Below are positions 45,773-54,458 of a stretch of 64,000 bases of DNA, piece by piece. Every line of letters begins with the position of its first letter. The first letter of the stretch is position 1. This DNA is from Bacteroides sp. (GTDB taxonomy: Bacteria; Bacteroidota; Bacteroidia; Bacteroidales; Muribaculaceae): contig JAAVDM010000051.1 of NCBI GenBank assembly GCA_014801815.1, positions 1-64,000 on the forward strand. The letters run 5' to 3'. The notes below the pieces were generated by a model. The model made no database searches and was not told where the DNA came from. It saw only the letters and a program-made list of their open reading frames with translations. A program made the translations under genes and the position numbers.

Positions 45773-47029
45773 CTACTTACCGGCTTCGGTTATATACGAA
45801 TCCTTAAAACCAAGGAAATACAGCACACCGTCGATACCGATGGTTGATATGCTCTGTTCGGCTTCTGCCTTGACTTTAGGTTTGGCATGGAAGGCTATAC
45901 CCAGACCTGCCTCCGAAAGCATAGGCAGGTCATTGGCACCGTCGCCGACCGCTATGGTCTGTGCGATGTTTATACGCTCCACCTGAGCCAAAAGACGCAG
46001 CAGTTCCTTCTTGCGCTGACCGTCTACAATGTCACCGAGATAACGGCCTGTCAGCTTACCGTCGGGGCCGACTTCAAGTTCGTTGGCATAAACATAGTCA
46101 AAACCGAATTTCTGCTTCAGATACTCACCGAAATACGTAAAACCTCCTGAAAGTATAGCCGTCTTATAGCCTGAACGTTTAAGCACTTCCATAAGACGCT
46201 CCAGACCTTCGGTGATGGGCAGATGTTCGGCAATATCTTTCATCACCGACACATCAAGACCCTTCAGCAATGCCACACGCTCTGTGAAACTCTCGCGGAA
46301 GTCAATCTCACCACGCATGGCGCGGGCTGTGATTTCGCGTACCTGTTCACCGACACCGGCACGATCGGCAAGTTCATCAATTACCTCTGTCCCAATCAGC
46401 GTAGAGTCCATATCGAAACATATCAGACGGCGGCTGCGACGGTAGATGGTGTCTTCCTGCATCGAGATGTCAAAATCAAGTTCAGCAGCCGTGTGCATCA
46501 GTTGCTGCTGCATAACGGTACGATCTACAGGAGTGCCGCGCACTGAAAACTCTATACAGCTCTTCGTGGCCGGCTGTTCAGCCTCGTCAAGCGGCGGGCG
46601 GCCGGTAAGACGGCGTATGTTGTCGATATTAAGACCTTGTTCGGATATAATACGTGCTGTGGCCGAAATCTGTGCTGCCGTCAGCTTGCGTCCGAGTATG
46701 GTAATGACATAGCGGTTCTTACCCTGACGTGACACCCACTGCTCATAGTCCTGCTCGGAGATAATACTGAACTGCACCTGCACTCCGAGGTCTTTGCTTT
46801 TGAACAGTATCTCTTTCAGTATCTCACCGCTACGGCTCGAATCGGTTTTGAACAGTATGCCCAGCGACATATTATGATGTATGTCGGCCTGACCCATATC
46901 AAGTATGGAGGCATCATGACGTGCCAGAACTTCGGTCAGGGCTGCCGTCACTCCGGTACGGTCGGGGCCTGATATATTTAATAATATGAGTTCGCGCTCA
47001 CTCTGAGGCTGTGTGGAATCCTGTGACAT
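45773..47029 (-). CDS. serB: phosphoserine phosphatase with N-terminal ACT domains
   Basis: 418 residues. It removes phosphate from phosphoserine in the last step of serine synthesis. The HAD core has FDMDSTLIGTEVID with the two active aspartates (D206 and D208), AILSGGFTYF (motif II with Ser), and AVGDGANDLPMLSEAGLGIA (motif III-IV). The N-terminal 190 residues hold two ACT-like domains (REIILLNISGPDRTGVTAAL-type start here as ELILLNISGPDRTGV, and a second near 105-180), which may bind serine. The patatin gene follows. Confidence 0.96.
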   Translation of the reverse strand: MSQDSTQPQSERELILLNISGPDRTGVTAALTEVLARHDASILDMGQADIHHNMSLGILFKTDSSRSGEILKEILFKSKDLGVQVQFSIISEQDYEQWVSRQGKNRYVITILGRKLTAAQISATARIISEQGLNIDNIRRLTGRPPLDEAEQPATKSCIEFSVRGTPVDRTVMQQQLMHTAAELDFDISMQEDTIYRRSRRLICFDMDSTLIGTEVIDELADRAGVGEQVREITARAMRGEIDFRESFTERVALLKGLDVSVMKDIAEHLPITEGLERLMEVLKRSGYKTAILSGGFTYFGEYLKQKFGFDYVYANELEVGPDGKLTGRYLGDIVDGQRKKELLRLLAQVERINIAQTIAVGDGANDLPMLSEAGLGIAFHAKPKVKAEAEQSISTIGIDGVLYFLGFKDSYITEAGK

Positions 47030-47109
47030 GTCCGTGAAATTACATTTTCTTAATACCTGTCCGGCTGATGTGATTCAAAGCGCACGCCGCTATATACAGT
47101 CGGCTATAC

Positions 47110-47931
47110 TCACCCGCGGCTGCTTGTTTTCTTTTTTGTCCCTTTACTGGCCTTGCTCTTCTCACTCTTTGACTTTGAAGGTGTCTTAGCCTTGCGTGTA
47201 CGGGAAGATTTCTCCTGCCTTGCCTTTGTAACAGCTGCTTCAGGACGCAGAGCGGCAGCCTGTTCGGCACTGTCAGCGTAGCCGACATCAGCCGCCATAT
47301 TGAAATATTTGGCTGCTTTCACCACGTTACGCTCCACTCCCTTGCCATCACGCAGCATCGAGGCGTAGCGGTAGGCACCTTCCGGACTACCATGTTCGGC
47401 TGATCGCCAGTAATATTCGGCAGCTATACGGTTGTCCTGCAGCACACCCCAACCCTCTTCAAACTGGCGTCCTATGTTGAGCATGGCCTTAGCGTTACCA
47501 TTGGAAGCAGCTTTACGGAACCAATAAGCAGACTGCTCGTAATTCTGTTGAACGCCATAGCCATCGCGGAACAGACAGCCTATATCGTACTGAGCTTCAG
47601 TGTTACCGGCCTCGGAAGCCTTACCCAGCCACCGCCATGCCTCGTTGAAGTCACGGTCTGTGCCTGTGCCGGTCTGATAGCAGATAGCCACCATACGCAT
47701 AGCTTCGCTATCGCCTTCGTTGGCAGCCTTCAGATAACGTCCGTAATCGGAAGCGTTCACTACCCTGTCATCGGGTTCAAGATTCTCTATCTTACTATAG
47801 TCTACGAAATTGGTGTATTGCGACAGATCCGGATTTTGGGCTCTGACCTCATCAGTATGCCAAAGCGGCAGTGCTGCCAGTGCCAGTATCGTCCGGCAAC
47901 CGGCACGCATTATTTTATTTGTCTTTATCAT
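47110..47931 (-). CDS. secreted Sel1-repeat protein with a basic tail
   Basis: 273 residues. A signal peptide of about 31 residues is followed by at least four Sel1-like repeats, for example AMRMVAICYQTGTGTDRDFN, AQYDIGCLFRDGYGVQQNYE, AMLNIGRQFEEGWGVLQDNR and AYRYASMLRDGKGVERNVVK. Sel1 repeats form a superhelix for protein binding. The last 45 residues are rich in Lys, Ser and Arg (TPSKSKSEKSKASKGTKKKT), odd for a secreted protein, and may bind a negatively charged surface. Function not known. Confidence 0.85.
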   Translation of the reverse strand: MIKTNKIMRAGCRTILALAALPLWHTDEVRAQNPDLSQYTNFVDYSKIENLEPDDRVVNASDYGRYLKAANEGDSEAMRMVAICYQTGTGTDRDFNEAWRWLGKASEAGNTEAQYDIGCLFRDGYGVQQNYEQSAYWFRKAASNGNAKAMLNIGRQFEEGWGVLQDNRIAAEYYWRSAEHGSPEGAYRYASMLRDGKGVERNVVKAAKYFNMAADVGYADSAEQAAALRPEAAVTKARQEKSSRTRKAKTPSKSKSEKSKASKGTKKKTSSRG

Positions 47932-48060
47932 CGTCTTTCTTTTTTCTTTGCCACTGTCGGGCGATTTTATGGTGTCAGGGCCTTCTCGTTATTCCTTACT
48001 GTTACTGTTGCTTTTCAATATTCTCTTCGACCTGATAAGGGGGGCTGGAGCGAATTATGA

Positions 48061-48109
48061 CCGGACCCGGCCGGTCGTCTGTGTTCCGTCAGACGCGGGC
48101 CGGGTCCGG
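48061..48109. terminator. GC-rich hairpin after the DUF349 gene
   Basis: CCGGACCCGGCC (48061-48072) pairs with GGCCGGGTCCGG (48098-48109), and an inner CGTCTG/CAGACG pair continues the stem. It separates the DUF349 gene from the Sel1 gene on the minus strand. Confidence 0.75.
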
Positions 48110-48152
48110 AAGATTTATCTTAACTCTTTATTTAGTGGCACCGGGCCGTAAA

Positions 48153-50063
48153 TTATTTCTCTTCGCGTGTAGCCTGAGCAGCCTCACGGTCCATAGTCTT
48201 AATCTTGGAAGTAAGGTCAGCTATATCCTCCTTGAGGCGGGCAATCCTACGCTCGAATTCGGCCACCATTGAGTTGCCGGCTTTTGACTTCACACTGAAA
48301 AAGCCGAGGTTATTCTCAAGAGTCTGGAGCTCACCTTTCTTGGTCTCTATGGAACGCATGAGTCTGTCACGCTCACTGAGCGGAGCGCTGTTGCGGTCAG
48401 AACGATTGCGGTCACCGCCACGATTGTCACGGCCACGACGGGATTCGCGACGCGGCTCACGACGGTCGAGGCTCTCATAGAACTCATCGCACAGACCACG
48501 ATATTCATTATAGATCTCGTCCATTACCTTATGAGGCACATAGCCGATGTTCTTCCACTCTTCCTGAAGTGCGCGTACAGCGGGAAGAGACTCGCGACGA
48601 TTCTCATTCTCCAGCAGGGCACGCAGACGAGCTATAATGTCGCGCTTGGCTTCAAGGTTGGCATTTTCTTCCTGATGACGGGCATTGAAAGTCTTCTTGC
48701 GCTCGCTGTAGAATTTATTGCAGGCAGCGTTGAAACGCTCCCAAAGCGCTTCGCCCTGCTTACGGGCTATATGGCCTGTTTTTTTCCACTCAGCCTGCAG
48801 TTCAGCCATAGCCTCTACATTCTTACGGTCGGAAACATCGCTGAGAAGAGCCTCGGCGCGTTCTATAAGTTCACGCTTCTTGGCTACGTTGGCGGAGTTG
48901 TCCTCACGAGCCTGTTTGTAATACTCGGCCTTGCGGGCAAAGAAAGTGTCGCAAGCCTGACGGAAACGTGCGAACAGAGCTGTGTTGGTCTTGCGTGAAG
49001 CGAAACCGAGCTGACGCCAGCGTGTCTGTATATCCTTGACTGTGGCTGTAGCGGCGTCCCATGCCTGATAGCCCTGCAGACTGTCGGGATTGATAGCCTC
49101 CACTTCGGCACACAGAGCCAGTTTGGCAGTTTCGTTGGCCTGTTCCTCAGCCTTACGGGTTTCGAAATAATCCTGATGGCGCTTGTTGATGATGGTCGAA
49201 GCTTTCTTGAACTGTTCCCATATCTCTTCGCGTACCTCCTTAGCTACCGGTCCGGTCTCACGCCATGCTTCATGCAGAGTCTGGAGTTTGCGGAAAGCAG
49301 CTATCACGTCAGATGCTTCGGTCAGCGCCTCGGCCTGTTCGATAAGGGCACGTTTGGCTTCGAGATTTTTCTTGAAATCAAGGTCACGCAGCTCTTTGTT
49401 CATCTTCAGACGGTCGAAGAAGAGTTCTTCCACCTGCTGGTAAGCCTTCCAGATTTCAGTTTCGTTGGTGGGAGGTACCTCACCGGTCTGACGGAACTCC
49501 TGTTGCAGTTCGTGGAACTTGCTGAAGTGCAGATTGATATTGTCTATGTCCTCGGCAAGTGTCTGCAGACGGGCCACGATGTCCTGTTTCTTCTTAAGAT
49601 TGGCCTGACGGCGTTCAGCCTCCTCCTCCAGATATGCGTTGCGTTTCTCGCGGAAGGCGGACAGTAATTCTTTCAGCTCGGTCTCCTTTGCGTCGGGAGT
49701 AGCCGAGAATGTCTCGGGAGCGTTGCCGGCTTCGACATACGCCGACAGTTCCTGATTGTCTTCGCGGTTACGTATCAGGAAGAAAGCCTTTTTGATAGCG
49801 GCCACCTCGCGGTTGGCATCGGCACGGTCATTGGCCACGATACCTCGCAGGGTCTCGATGAGTTCTTCTTTGGTCATGGAGTGAAGCTTACGCAGCGACT
49901 CGGGCTGCTCTTCGATATTGTCGATAGCTTCGTCGGCTGCCTCGGCCATGTCAAGAGCGGGCGATGTGGTTTCTACACATTCTTCTGCGACACACTCTTC
50001 TGCAGCGTTTTCGGCAGCGGGGGTCTGGATCTCTTCGGGAGTCCTCAGTTCGTTGTCAGTCAT
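48153..50063 (-). CDS. DUF349 repeat protein
   Basis: 636 residues from the ATG at 50063 (MTDNELRTPEEIQTPAAENA); a longer frame to 50228 runs into the cyclophilin gene. An acidic N-terminal 100 residues is followed by about six DUF349 units, each with a WKxxGxxxRKxxxxLWxxFxxAxxxFY pattern, for example WKKTGHIARKQGEALWERFN and WREVGPVAKEV-like stretches. Coiled coil is strong throughout. Residues of about 520-570 are rich in Arg and Asp (RREPRRESRRGRDNRGGDRN), then a short coiled coil ends it. Function unknown; a cytoplasmic location is likely as there is no signal peptide. Confidence 0.88.
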   Translation of the reverse strand: MTDNELRTPEEIQTPAAENAAEECVAEECVETTSPALDMAEAADEAIDNIEEQPESLRKLHSMTKEELIETLRGIVANDRADANREVAAIKKAFFLIRNREDNQELSAYVEAGNAPETFSATPDAKETELKELLSAFREKRNAYLEEEAERRQANLKKKQDIVARLQTLAEDIDNINLHFSKFHELQQEFRQTGEVPPTNETEIWKAYQQVEELFFDRLKMNKELRDLDFKKNLEAKRALIEQAEALTEASDVIAAFRKLQTLHEAWRETGPVAKEVREEIWEQFKKASTIINKRHQDYFETRKAEEQANETAKLALCAEVEAINPDSLQGYQAWDAATATVKDIQTRWRQLGFASRKTNTALFARFRQACDTFFARKAEYYKQAREDNSANVAKKRELIERAEALLSDVSDRKNVEAMAELQAEWKKTGHIARKQGEALWERFNAACNKFYSERKKTFNARHQEENANLEAKRDIIARLRALLENENRRESLPAVRALQEEWKNIGYVPHKVMDEIYNEYRGLCDEFYESLDRREPRRESRRGRDNRGGDRNRSDRNSAPLSERDRLMRSIETKKGELQTLENNLGFFSVKSKAGNSMVAEFERRIARLKEDIADLTSKIKTMDREAAQATREEK

Positions 50064-50184
50064 ATCTGGGAGTTGGTTATGGCGCCCGCGTCCGGTTCGG
50101 ACTCTCTCCGTGAGTCCTTCCGGCGGAACCACGCCGGCGCTTTGGGTCCTATTGGTTTGTTGTTCTGTTGTTTTAGGGTCACTC

Positions 50185-51030
50185 TTATTTATCGAGTAAA
50201 GTGGCCTTGATGATACGTACATCTTCATGCGGACGGTCTGAACTGTCAGTCTCGACCTGCTGTATGCGGTCGACCACGTCCATACCCTCTATCACCTGGC
50301 CGAAGACAGTGTAGGCACCGTCAAGATGGGGGGCACCGCCTTCGGTAGTGTAGACATCAATTACCTCCTGCGGTATCGGCTCTACGGGAGCATTCTTCTC
50401 GGTCTCGGCTATCAGTTGCTGACGCAATGCCTCAAGAGCTTCCTTATCGCCGGCACGCTGCAGCATGTCTATCTCTTCCTGATGCTGCTGACACAGCTGA
50501 CGAAAATAAGACTGCATCTGTGCCTGTGTCTGGCGCTGCTGCATTGCCTCCATCTCACGTTTACTGTAGGGGCGTCCTGTGACAATGTAGAACTGCGAGC
50601 CGGACGAACGGCGTTCAGGATTGACGTTATCGCCTGTACGTGCTGCAGCCAGTGCGCCGCGACGGTTGAAATGACGCGGATACTCTATCTCGGCCGGTAT
50701 GGTATAATCGGGCGAACCGGCTCCGAGTCGCTGGCCCGGACGTGCCTCACGCGAATCGGGGTCACCTGTCTGCACCATGAAGTCCTTGATGACACGATGA
50801 AACAGCAGGCCGTCGTAATAGCCTTCTGTCACGAGCTTCACGAAGTTGTCACGATGCTGCGGTGTGTCGTCATAGAGAACTACCTTCACCGGCCCCTCAG
50901 TCGTAAGCAACTCGACTACGGGACCTTCCGCCTTGGGAGTTGGGGTTGTCATGTTGGGTGTGACTTGTTGTGCCAGCCCGCTCATTACGGCGACAGCCAG
51001 CAGGGTAATTATTATAATTAATTGTCTCAT
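50185..51030 (-). CDS. secreted cyclophilin-type peptidylprolyl isomerase
   Basis: 281 residues from the ATG at 51030 (MRQLIIIITLLAVAVMSGLA), which gives a signal peptide; the frame before it is unlike the family. The cyclophilin core (VELLTTEGPVKVVLYDDTPQ, LLFHRVIKDFMVQTGDPDSR, GARRSSGSQFYIVTGRPYSK-type stretch here as ERRSSGSQFYIVTGRP and AYTVFGQVIEGMDVVDRIQQ) is interrupted by a Gln/Glu-rich coiled-coil insert (EMEAMQQRQTQAQMQSYFRQ and following 60 residues), as in the Bacteroidales form. It should help fold periplasmic proteins. Confidence 0.9.
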   Translation of the reverse strand: MRQLIIIITLLAVAVMSGLAQQVTPNMTTPTPKAEGPVVELLTTEGPVKVVLYDDTPQHRDNFVKLVTEGYYDGLLFHRVIKDFMVQTGDPDSREARPGQRLGAGSPDYTIPAEIEYPRHFNRRGALAAARTGDNVNPERRSSGSQFYIVTGRPYSKREMEAMQQRQTQAQMQSYFRQLCQQHQEEIDMLQRAGDKEALEALRQQLIAETEKNAPVEPIPQEVIDVYTTEGGAPHLDGAYTVFGQVIEGMDVVDRIQQVETDSSDRPHEDVRIIKATLLDK

Positions 51031-51073
51031 CGGTTCTTTCCTGACATGTATGCAGTTACGGACGCCGGGCTTA

Positions 51074-51445
51074 TCACTGCGGACGTTCATAGATACGCTT
51101 ATAGATGCGACGGAAGTTATCATCTCCGGCACGCAGTTCATCAGCACGCTCCATATAGTCAGGGCCCCAGATAGCTTCGAGCAGCGAACCTATGTAGCGA
51201 CGTTCACGATCCTTGTCGATAGCGCCTTCTATAAGCTGAGGTATCCAGGGCTCATAGCGTTCGTAATCCATTGCACTCAGAAAACGCGCGCTGCTGGCCA
51301 GAAACTGTCCGGTCGTGTCGACTTTGCGCAGATTGGCGACAAGAGCGTCCATCTCCGCATCACAGCTGGTGCTGTTGTTGACGATATACTCGTACGTTTC
51401 CATACCGTCAGTGTCGTTTTCCAATATCTTTTGTAGGTCGTTCAT
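51074..51445 (-). CDS. unknown small helical protein
   Basis: 123 residues from the ATG at 51445 (MNDLQKILENDTDGMETYEY); the frame to 51481 would start inside the -7 box at 51469-51476. No signal peptide; helix-rich with many charged residues (AIDKDRERRYIGSLLEAIWG near the end). I do not recognise the family. It lies 43 bases ahead of the cyclophilin gene on the same strand. Confidence 0.65.
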   Translation of the reverse strand: MNDLQKILENDTDGMETYEYIVNNSTSCDAEMDALVANLRKVDTTGQFLASSARFLSAMDYERYEPWIPQLIEGAIDKDRERRYIGSLLEAIWGPDYMERADELRAGDDNFRRIYKRIYERPQ

Positions 51446-51468
51446 TTTTGCGGTTAGATAATAATCTG

Positions 51469-51476
51469 CAAATGTA
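51469..51476 (-). promoter_or_regulatory. -7 box for the unknown small gene and cyclophilin
   Basis: TACATTTG on the minus strand; -33 zone AT-rich without a clear TTG. It supports the later start codon at 51445. Confidence 0.5.
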
Positions 51477-51562
51477 GGCATATTTGGGAAATTATTAATG
51501 TTTTTCGGTTTATTTTTTTACTTCAGATACCCATATAACTTTAATATTCGTCCGTTTTTTAT

Positions 51563-51570
51563 TAATTTTG
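51563..51570 (+). promoter_or_regulatory. -7 box of the cytidylate-kinase-like gene
   Basis: TAATTTTG fits TAnnTTTG, 83 bases before the ATG at 51654. The -33 zone (ACTTTAA) is a weak match. Confidence 0.5.
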
Positions 51571-51653
51571 CACAGTTTTTCAGTCTGCACTGCCTTCTGC
51601 GGCACCTGAAAAGCCCTATCCTGTACTTAATGATTTTTCCTCTTAAAGAAGAT

Positions 51654-52292
51654 ATGGATATTCCGAAATTTGCCATTGTTGTAGGCCGTCAGTATGGTGC
51701 CGGCGCAAGGCGTATGGCCGCCGAGCTGGCCCGGCGTCTCGGGGCAGCTTATTATGACAAAGAGCTGCTTGACGAGGCCGCCCGGCGTCTGGGCTATCAT
51801 CTGAGCCTGTTCTCTGCCGCCGACGAGCGTCGCCCCTCTATGCTACGCGGCATGTGGCTTCATGGTTTCGGCATGGGCGGAGGTACTGACGCACTTTCAG
51901 GCGAGACTCTTTTTCAGGTACAGGCCGATGTGCTGCGGGACATTGCTGAACACGGAAACTGCGTAATCGTAGGCCGTGCCGCAGACTATGTACTGCGTCA
52001 TCATCCGAAGCTGGTCAGCATATTCCTACATGCTCCGGCACAACATCGCGCCGCCAATATTGTGAGCCGAGGAGAATGTGATAACGTTACAGCCGCTACC
52101 GAAATAGCTCGCCGTCACGACCGGCGTCGTGAAGAATTCTATAATTATTTCACCGGTAGCCACCGCTGGGGACGTGCCCATAACTATGACCTCACCCTCG
52201 ATGCTTCACATTTTGACGCCGACGCCCTTACGGATTTCGTCATGAAGTATCTCGAAGCCCGAGGTATTCGACCGGCAGACGACAATAAATAA
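51654..52292 (+). CDS. cytidylate-kinase-like protein (PF13189 type)
   Basis: 212 residues from the ATG at 51654 (MDIPKFAIVVGRQYGAGARR); the frame upstream to 51498 is AT-rich and covers the promoter. The P-loop has the GRxYGxGAR form of the cytidylate-kinase-like family rather than the canonical GxxGxGKST. Further marks: LGAAYYDKELLDEAARRLGY, GNCVIVGRAADYVLRHHP and NIVSRGECDNVTAATEIAR. A nucleotide or small-molecule kinase is likely; the substrate is unknown because true cmk is usually a separate gene. rnpB begins 13 bases after its stop. Confidence 0.85.
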   Translation: MDIPKFAIVVGRQYGAGARRMAAELARRLGAAYYDKELLDEAARRLGYHLSLFSAADERRPSMLRGMWLHGFGMGGGTDALSGETLFQVQADVLRDIAEHGNCVIVGRAADYVLRHHPKLVSIFLHAPAQHRAANIVSRGECDNVTAATEIARRHDRRREEFYNYFTGSHRWGRAHNYDLTLDASHFDADALTDFVMKYLEARGIRPADDNK

Positions 52293-52305
52293 AATATCAC
52301 ATCAG

Positions 52306-52671
52306 GCAGAGGCGCGGTCTGTCGCTTGTCGTCATTATGTGCGGCAAGAGGAAAGTCCGGGCAACTCAGAGCAGCGTGTTTCCTAACAGGAAGCCGGGGG
52401 CGACTCCGGAGATAAGTGACAGAAAATAACCGCCGCAATACCTCAACGGATTGCGGTAAGGGTGAAAAGGCGGGGTAAAAGCCCACCGGCCCGGCTGGTG
52501 ACAGTCGGGGCCGCACATCTCACGTGTTGCAAGGCCAAATATACCGGCAGTCAAGGATTGCTCGTCCATTGCCGGGGGGTAGGCTGCTTGAACCGGCTGG
52601 CAACAGTCGGTCTGGATAAATGACAGACACCGCCATGCGGCGGCACATAACCCGGCTTACACCGCCTCTGC
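52306..52671 (+). ncRNA. rnpB: RNase P RNA, bacterial class A
   Basis: 366 bases. Ends GCAGAGGCG (52306-52314) and CGCCTCTGC (52663-52671) form P1. The conserved core is clear: GAGGAAAGTCCGGGC near 52350 (CR I), GGGTGAAAAGGCGGGG near 52460, TGCTTGAACCGGCTGGCAAC near 52588, GATAAATGACAGAC near 52615 and the 3' CATAACCCGGCTTAC near 52646. It is the ribozyme for tRNA 5' ends. A T run (52672-52679) follows directly. There is no space for a promoter between it and the kinase gene. Confidence 0.96.
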
Positions 52672-52680
52672 TTTTTTTTC

Positions 52681-52715
52681 ACAACGGTTCATATCCAAAT
52701 GATATGAACCGTTGT
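52681..52715 (+). terminator. hairpin after rnpB
   Basis: ACAACGGTTCATATC (52681-52695) pairs with GATATGAACCGTTGT (52701-52715), followed by a T-rich stretch. It backs up the T run right after P1. Confidence 0.85.
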
Positions 52716-52779
52716 TGTTTCTTATATATTCCTCTCTTTTCTTTCTATCTCTGGTTTTAAATCTATTTATATTCCCACT

Positions 52780-54189
52780 ATGAAAAAATCTAACGATAAA
52801 AAGAACCAGCCGTCTCTTTTTACCCGTCTTTACGACAAAGCGATGGCTCTCTACGAATACTGTACCGTTGGTGTATGGAAGTCTTCAAAACACACTATAG
52901 GCACAACTATCATCAAGACAGTCAGTCTTTCGGTACGCTCTTTTCTTGACAGAGATCTGCAAAACAAGTCGACCTCGCTCACCTACAACACGGTGTTGGC
53001 TATCGTGCCAGCGATGGCTCTGGTGTTTGCTATATGCAGGGGCTTCGGCTTCCAGAATCTTCTGGCAGAAACTCTGCGACAGTATATTCCCGGTCAGGAA
53101 AAGGCTGTGGATACTGCCTTGTCATTTGTAGATTCCTATCTCAATCAGGCATCACAAGGTATATTCGTGGGTATCGGTCTTGTAATGTTGCTCTGGACTT
53201 TGATATCGCTGCTGTCAAATATTGAGGAGGCTTTCAACAATATATGGGATATAAAACGTGACCGTACGTTCTTTCAGAAAGTCACCGACTACATATCGTT
53301 ATGCCTTATAGTCCCTATACTCCTTATCTGCTCTTCGGGTCTGTCTATTTTCATGTCAACCACACTTCAGGAAAAGCTCAATCTGCCTTTCCTGACACCA
53401 CTGATAAATATAGCCCTCGAATTCTCGCCGCTGGTTATGGTGTGGCTTGCTTTCTCACTCAGCTATCTGCTTATTCCGAACACGAAAGTTGAATTTAAGT
53501 GCGCGGCTATCTCGGGAGCAATATGTGCCATAATGTTTCAGATATTGCAGCTGCTCTTCGTCAACGGTCAGATTTACGTAGCCAAATATAATGCTATCTA
53601 CGGTTCGTTCTCATTCCTGCCTCTTTTGCTTATATGGCTCCAGCTGTCATGGCTTATATTATTATTCGGCTGTGTTCTTACCTATTCGCTCCAGAATGTA
53701 TTTGCCTTCAACTATCTTGGTTCGGTATCTGACATAAGTCGTTCTTACATGCGTCAGATTACAATAGCTGTCACAGCTATAATAATACAGCGCTTCAATA
53801 AGGGATTACCCCCGATGAGCCGTAACGAAATCTCTACCGCCTACGGTATACCGGTGCGTCTGGTAGGCTATATATGTGAACGCCTGAAACGGGCGGGTCT
53901 GGTCAACTTCGTACTTCTCAAAGGTGACATACTCGGCATGAGCCCGGCCATAGACACGGAGAAATATACAATCGGTTACGTATTCCGCTCTCTCGACAAT
54001 AAAGGCGACAGTAACTTTATTCCTGACTTCAATGAGCTGTATGCTTCTATGGTGAAAGCCACCTCATCGGCGATAGAACTATTCTATGATGCCGGCGATG
54101 ATGTGAAACTGGCCTCCCTACCGCTGCCCACACCGGAACAGATAAACAACGTACGTGAAGGACGGAATGCAAACACCGCTGCTTCGTAA
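52780..54189 (+). CDS. YihY/BrkB-family inner membrane protein
   Basis: 469 residues. A core of about six helices (residues 70-320) with the family stretches SLTYNTVLAIVPAMALVFAI, LSLLSNIEEAFNNIWDIKRD and YGSFSFLPLLLIWLQLSWLI. The soluble C-terminal 150 residues include a winged-helix-like part (SRNEISTAYGIPVRLVGYIC), as in the longer Bacteroidota members. The old name ribonuclease BN is misleading; function is unknown. Confidence 0.9.
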   Translation: MKKSNDKKNQPSLFTRLYDKAMALYEYCTVGVWKSSKHTIGTTIIKTVSLSVRSFLDRDLQNKSTSLTYNTVLAIVPAMALVFAICRGFGFQNLLAETLRQYIPGQEKAVDTALSFVDSYLNQASQGIFVGIGLVMLLWTLISLLSNIEEAFNNIWDIKRDRTFFQKVTDYISLCLIVPILLICSSGLSIFMSTTLQEKLNLPFLTPLINIALEFSPLVMVWLAFSLSYLLIPNTKVEFKCAAISGAICAIMFQILQLLFVNGQIYVAKYNAIYGSFSFLPLLLIWLQLSWLILLFGCVLTYSLQNVFAFNYLGSVSDISRSYMRQITIAVTAIIIQRFNKGLPPMSRNEISTAYGIPVRLVGYICERLKRAGLVNFVLLKGDILGMSPAIDTEKYTIGYVFRSLDNKGDSNFIPDFNELYASMVKATSSAIELFYDAGDDVKLASLPLPTPEQINNVREGRNANTAAS

Positions 54190-54306
54190 GGTCACACTTA
54201 TGTTACACCTTTGCAAAGATATGTTGCACTCACTTCCGGAACAACAGTAACTGCATATTTATTTTTATTTTTTAGAGCATGTTTTCTGTTTTTCTTTTGA
54301 ATTAGC

Positions 54307-54337
54307 TTGCCTCGTTCAAAAGTTTCAACTATCTTTG
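54307..54337 (+). promoter_or_regulatory. promoter of the glycogen gene cluster
   Basis: TTG (54307-54309), a 20-base gap and TATCTTTG (54330-54337) match the Bacteroidota consensus. The leader to the start codon at 54459 is about 115 bases. Confidence 0.75.
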
Positions 54338-54458
54338 TGACAATCTTCTCAGAGAATGTAAAGCGAATCAGAGATAAAAGCCTGTGGTTTAACCTCTCCG
54401 CACAGGTCCGTTCCAACTTTCCCTTGAAAAACGAAATCTTACTATAATCATAACCTCC

